NCBI GenBank assembly: GCA_946621045.1
Contig: CAMOOA010000049.1
Span: 1 to 8,136, forward strand
DNA: 8,136 nt
Direction of reading: 5' to 3'
DNA from: an uncultured Erysipelotrichaceae bacterium
Lineage (GTDB): Bacteria; Bacillota_I; Bacilli_A; Erysipelotrichales; Erysipelotrichaceae
How positions within the stretch are numbered: position 1 is the stretch's first letter; each line of letters starts with the position of its first letter. The notes under the pieces are model-generated. The model was given only the letters and a program-made list of their open reading frames with translations. It was not told where the DNA came from and did no database searches. Shown piece after piece: positions 6,544 through 8,136 of the stretch. The translations under genes and the position numbers were made by a program.

Positions 6544-6566
6544 CTGCACAGCTTCCTGCCGTGCAG
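6544..6566 (-). other. Stem-loop at the predicted 5' end of the leftward transcript
   Basis: CTGCAC and GTGCAG (6544-6549 and 6561-6566) form a 6-bp stem, with a possible inner GC pair. It sits almost at the transcription start expected from the extended -10 element at 6571-6579. It may be the first helix of a leader RNA or a 5' stabilising hairpin. Confidence 0.4.
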
Positions 6567-6570
6567 TATC

Positions 6571-6599
6571 ATTATAACAGACACTGCCGCCTGACACAT
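6571..6599 (-). promoter_or_regulatory. Candidate sigma-A extended -10 promoter for the methyltransferase/importer operon
   Basis: Read leftward, TGTTATAAT (6579 to 6571) is a perfect TATAAT with the upstream TGN of an extended -10 promoter. No good -35 is seen 17 nt upstream (ATGTGT at 6599 to 6594), which extended -10 promoters tolerate. Initiation is expected near 6564, giving a leader of about 160 nt before the ATG at 6402. Confidence 0.6.
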
Positions 6600-6640
6600 G
6601 TTCTTTTACGGGATAACAGGACGCACGCAGACGTGCCCTG

Positions 6641-6649
6641 TGATATGAT
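6641..6649 (+). promoter_or_regulatory. Candidate extended -10 promoter for the rightward methyltransferase
   Basis: TGATATGAT contains TATGAT (6644-6649) preceded by TGA, an extended -10 arrangement. No recognisable -35 lies at the usual distance. Initiation near 6656 would give a leader of about 107 nt that starts just before the 10-bp stem at 6663. Confidence 0.45.
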
Positions 6650-6662
6650 TTCTGAGATCTTT

Positions 6663-6738
6663 TTCCGTGATGCGGCTTCGGCCCGGAAACACCGTCAGCC
6701 GTTACAGGATTCGTTGTCCTGCTGTCTTCATCACGGAA
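6663..6738 (+). ncRNA. Structured 5' leader of the rightward methyltransferase (candidate cis-regulatory RNA)
   Basis: TTCCGTGATG (6663-6672) pairs perfectly with CATCACGGAA (6729-6738), closing 56 nt. Inside, plausible hairpins are GGC-TTCG-GCC (6674-6683, a stable UUCG-type loop), CGG-AAACA-CCG (6684-6694) and CAGGA-TCCTG (6705-6721). An alternative pairs CGGC 6673-6676 with GCCG 6698-6701. A closing stem around several hairpins just ahead of a ribosome binding site is how many riboswitches look. It does not match any riboswitch class I can recognise by consensus. No U-tract follows, so control of translation would be the more likely mode. Confidence 0.45.
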
Positions 6739-6747
6739 CCATGCGAA

Positions 6748-6753
6748 GAAAGG
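6748..6753 (+). promoter_or_regulatory. Ribosome binding site that fixes the second methyltransferase start
   Basis: GAAAGG lies 9 nt before the ATG at 6763 and 9 nt after the 3' arm of the closing stem of the leader RNA. Longer in-frame starts, from 6667, would put coding sequence through the leader stem and add residues without counterpart in the paralogue. Confidence 0.65.
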
Positions 6754-6762
6754 CTGCCGAAA

Positions 6763-7542
6763 ATGAAGTCTCAGAAAACAATTCTTACAGAAAACCGGAA
6801 GTACTGGACTGGACGCGCGGAAAGCTATTCGCTCGTCAATCAGACAGAGCTGGGCACAGAACAGCGCGAAAAATGGCGCAGCTGTATCCGTTCTGAACTC
6901 CGGAAACAGTTTCCGGACCGTGAACCCTCTTCTCTGCGGGTACTGGATGCCGGTACCGGGCCGGGATTTTTCGCAATCCTTCTGTGTGAACTCGGCTGTC
7001 AGGTTACCGCCATTGATCTGACCCCCGCAATGCTGGAAGAGGCAAGACATAACGCGGGAGCTCTCTCGGATAACATTGTCTGGATGGAGATGGACACCGA
7101 GAACCTGAGCTTTCCGGATGCCTGTTTTGATGTGGTCATCAGCCGTAATCTGACCTGGAATCTGGTTCATCCGGACCGGGCGTATGCCGAATGGGCCCGT
7201 GTGCTCCGACCGGGAGGCCTGCTCATCAATTTCGATGCCAACTGGTATGCCTATCTGTTCAGTGATGCCGCAAAAGCAGCTTATGAACAGGACCGCCGCA
7301 ACAGCGCGGAACATGGTGTAAATGATCAGAATATCGGTGAGAACTTTGATGTGATGGAAGAGATCGCCCGCCGTCTTCCTCTTTCGGATGTCCGCCGGCC
7401 GGCCTGGGATCTTTCCGTGCTTGGCGGTCTTGGACTTTGCGCAGCCGCAGACGAAGAAATCTGGCAGAGGGTCTGGTCCGGGGAGGAACAGCTCAATTTC
7501 GCATCCACTCCGCTGTTTATGGTTACCGCTGTCAGGCCCTGA
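6763..7542 (+). CDS. Class I SAM-dependent methyltransferase, divergent paralogue of the operon enzyme
   Basis: This is a 259-aa soluble enzyme of the same subfamily as the product of 5659-6402. SAM-binding motifs are motif I VLDAGTGPGFFA (60-71), the acidic Asp85 in AIDLTPAML, motif II around MDTENL (110-115), FDVVISRNLTW (122-132) and RVLRPGGLLINFDANW (146-161). RNLTW, the DRAY-EW spacing, LKPGG or LRPGG and INFDA are shared with the other enzyme, while the C-terminal halves differ much more, suggesting different or successive acceptors. An N-terminal NRKYWTGRAESY aligns with KQYWSQRAEGF of the paralogue, supporting the chosen start. The gene is transcribed away from the importer operon across a shared 360-bp regulatory gap. 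Its stop is 9 nt from the end of the leftward fragment at 7552, and I see no clear intrinsic terminator between them. The acceptor is unknown. Confidence 0.87.
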   Translation: MKSQKTILTENRKYWTGRAESYSLVNQTELGTEQREKWRSCIRSELRKQFPDREPSSLRVLDAGTGPGFFAILLCELGCQVTAIDLTPAMLEEARHNAGALSDNIVWMEMDTENLSFPDACFDVVISRNLTWNLVHPDRAYAEWARVLRPGGLLINFDANWYAYLFSDAAKAAYEQDRRNSAEHGVNDQNIGENFDVMEEIARRLPLSDVRRPAWDLSVLGGLGLCAAADEEIWQRVWSGEEQLNFASTPLFMVTAVRP

Positions 7543-7551
7543 GAACAGATA

Positions 7552-7872
7552 TCACGGCTGCTGTTCACCGGCCGTCACAGGCTCATAGAAGTTGAAACAG
7601 AAGTTATCACGCGGCTCTGCGGTATAGGTCGAAAGATTCTCCTTGTAGATTTCCAGGGCTTTTGGCCTGGCATCTCCGGTCGTAAGTAGCTGCCATGCGC
7701 CGTTGCGCGCATTCAGCCGCCATGTGGTGATGCCTTCTTCCATCGTGTCTGCCCAGGCAAGCTTGTCATTTGTAAGATACTTTCCTTCCGCATTGCGTGA
7801 GGTAATGCAATCCTCACTTACCACATTCACGGTAAACAACATGACATTGTCCCGACATAAGTTTGGGTGCAG
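7552..7872 (-). pseudogene. C-terminal fragment of a surface/secreted protein domain
   Basis: The frame is open from just after a stop at 7873-7875 to the TGA at 7552. An ATG at 7842 would give 96 aa but has no convincing ribosome binding site. The protein has no signal sequence or membrane span. The segment GKYLTND, then W-rich TTWRLNARNGAWQLLTTG, then ALEIYKENLSTYTAEP and the ending FCFNFYEPV resembles the repeat-like C-terminal domains of extracellular enzymes in gut Clostridia. Those read YLTS..., WTL or WYI..., LEYY...FTTY, and FQFY near the end. This is recalled similarity, not an alignment. Such a domain needs an exported N-terminal part, so this is most likely the broken tail of a larger gene. 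The IS200/IS605-type remnant lies immediately upstream in its reading direction, which may have caused the break. Confidence 0.5.
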
Positions 7873-7876
7873 TTAG

Positions 7877-8010
7877 TCCTGTCTGGACAGGAAAGACATG
7901 TTCTGCCTGCCTGGATGGAGACCGTATCTGCACAAAGACGAAAGTCTGATACACCTCAGGTGTCTTGGAAGCCCCTTCCTCTTAGCGTAAGCGCGGGAGG
8001 GGAGGTTCAC
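7877..8010 (+). mobile_element. IS200/IS605-type remnant: right end without tnpA or tnpB
   Basis: The segment at 7969-8010 (GAAGCCCCTTCC, a short loop, then GGGAGGGGAGGTTCAC) has the look of the right end of Firmicutes IS200/IS605-family elements, where GAAGCCCC...GGGG-GTTCAC is recurrent. The terminal hairpin has CCCCTTCC (7972-7979) paired with GGGAGGGG (7995-8002), one pair being a G-U. Inside it is CTTA-GCG-TAAG (7981-7991). A palindrome TCCTGTC-TG-GACAGGA lies at 7877-7892. No tnpA or full tnpB fits in the space, so this is a mini-element or a decayed copy. The left boundary is uncertain; I set it at the first palindrome. The right boundary at 8010 rests on the TTCAC end. Confidence 0.6.
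7936..8010 (+). ncRNA. omegaRNA-like scaffold at the IS right end
   Basis: Three hairpins follow one another: AGAC-GAAA-GTCT (7936-7947, a GNRA loop), ACACC-TCA-GGTGT (7951-7963) and the long right-end hairpin (7972-8002). TnpB-associated omegaRNAs have this layout, with the guide being the flanking sequence just past the element end (here from 8011). There is no tnpB beside it. It could be a relic, or it could serve a TnpB encoded elsewhere. Confidence 0.45.
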
Positions 8011-8136
8011 GCACCTGATTCGACAGATAGTTTGCTAGAATCGGAATACTCTTCCGTGCAGTATTGCTCTCACCAAGCTTTGCGGTGATCTTGTTCATGC
8101 GCTCGATCCGTTCTTTGGTGAGCGCGTTCTTCAGTT
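8011..8136 (-). pseudogene. 3' part of an unidentified leftward gene, cut by the IS remnant and by the window edge
   Basis: Read leftward from the window edge, the frame starting at 8134 is open through 8011: LKNALTKERIERMNKITAKL, then GESNTARKSIPILANYLSNQ. It is charged and helix-prone. It then continues into the IS right end (VREPPLPRLR) and stops at TAA 7982-7984, so the natural C-terminus has been replaced. I do not recognise the family. It may be the upstream part of the same gene whose C-terminal domain remains at 7552-7872; the two pieces are in different frames across the IS remnant, which would not matter after a disruptive insertion. This link is inference. Confidence 0.45.

Noticed and set aside
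6517..7314. 265-codon open frame on the minus strand opposite the second methyltransferase
   Set aside because: It is antisense to a gene with clear SAM-binding motifs, has no domain pattern and no ribosome binding site, and runs through the promoter region.
7543..7566. GAACAG and CTGTTC as a possible terminator for the second methyltransferase
   Set aside because: A 6-bp stem with a 12-nt loop and no U-tract is too weak to call.
7867..8088. 73-codon plus-strand frame across the IS remnant
   Set aside because: It might contain a few residues of a TnpB tail, but it continues past the IS right end into the flank and shows no TnpB catalytic or zinc-finger motif.
1..8136. CRISPR array, tRNA or rRNA genes
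   Set aside because: No regularly spaced short repeats and no tRNA-like cloverleaf or rRNA segments were seen; the only multi-base repeats are the two-copy 100-bp repeat and the short leader hairpin core.

Overview
The window looks like chromosomal DNA from a Gram-positive bacterium of the Bacillota, most likely a gut-type Clostridia. The evidence is strong AGGAGG-like ribosome binding sites, a lipoprotein-type solute-binding protein in place of a periplasmic one, mid-range GC in the genes with AT-rich gaps, and an IS200/IS605-type right end of a form common in Firmicutes. I cannot name a species from the sequence.

The core is one leftward (minus-strand) operon from about 6564 down to 591. 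In order of transcription it holds a class I SAM-dependent methyltransferase, two permeases, a family 5 solute-binding lipoprotein and two ABC ATPases. The genes are tightly packed: a 3-nt gap, a 4-nt ATGA overlap, a 47-nt gap, an 84-nt gap carrying a strong stem-loop, and a 0-nt gap. The two ATPases (260 and 252 aa) lack the C-terminal extension usual in OppD/OppF and DppD/DppF. In size they match the Nik (nickel) and Cnt (metal-metallophore) importers, so a small chelate or metal complex is as plausible a cargo as a peptide.

A second methyltransferase, a paralogue of the first, is transcribed rightward from 6763 to 7542. The 360-bp gap between the two is the regulatory centre of the window. 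It holds a candidate extended -10 promoter in each direction. The leftward leader (about 160 nt) ends in an intrinsic-terminator-like hairpin with a possible competing antiterminator. The rightward leader (about 107 nt) is enclosed by a perfect 10-bp stem and looks like a multi-helix structured RNA. The working idea is that the methyltransferases make or modify a small ligand that the importer takes up, with both arms controlled through their leader RNAs. This is inference.

The right end (7543-8136) is decayed accessory DNA. It holds the C-terminal fragment of what looks like a surface-protein domain, a short IS200/IS605-type remnant with an omegaRNA-like right end but no tnpB, and the cut-off end of a leftward gene of unknown function. 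The left end (1-590) has no convincing gene. It carries a stem-loop terminator just past the operon and two copies of an approximately 100-bp repeat, each with a leftward intrinsic terminator and the same short C-terminal peptide remnant.
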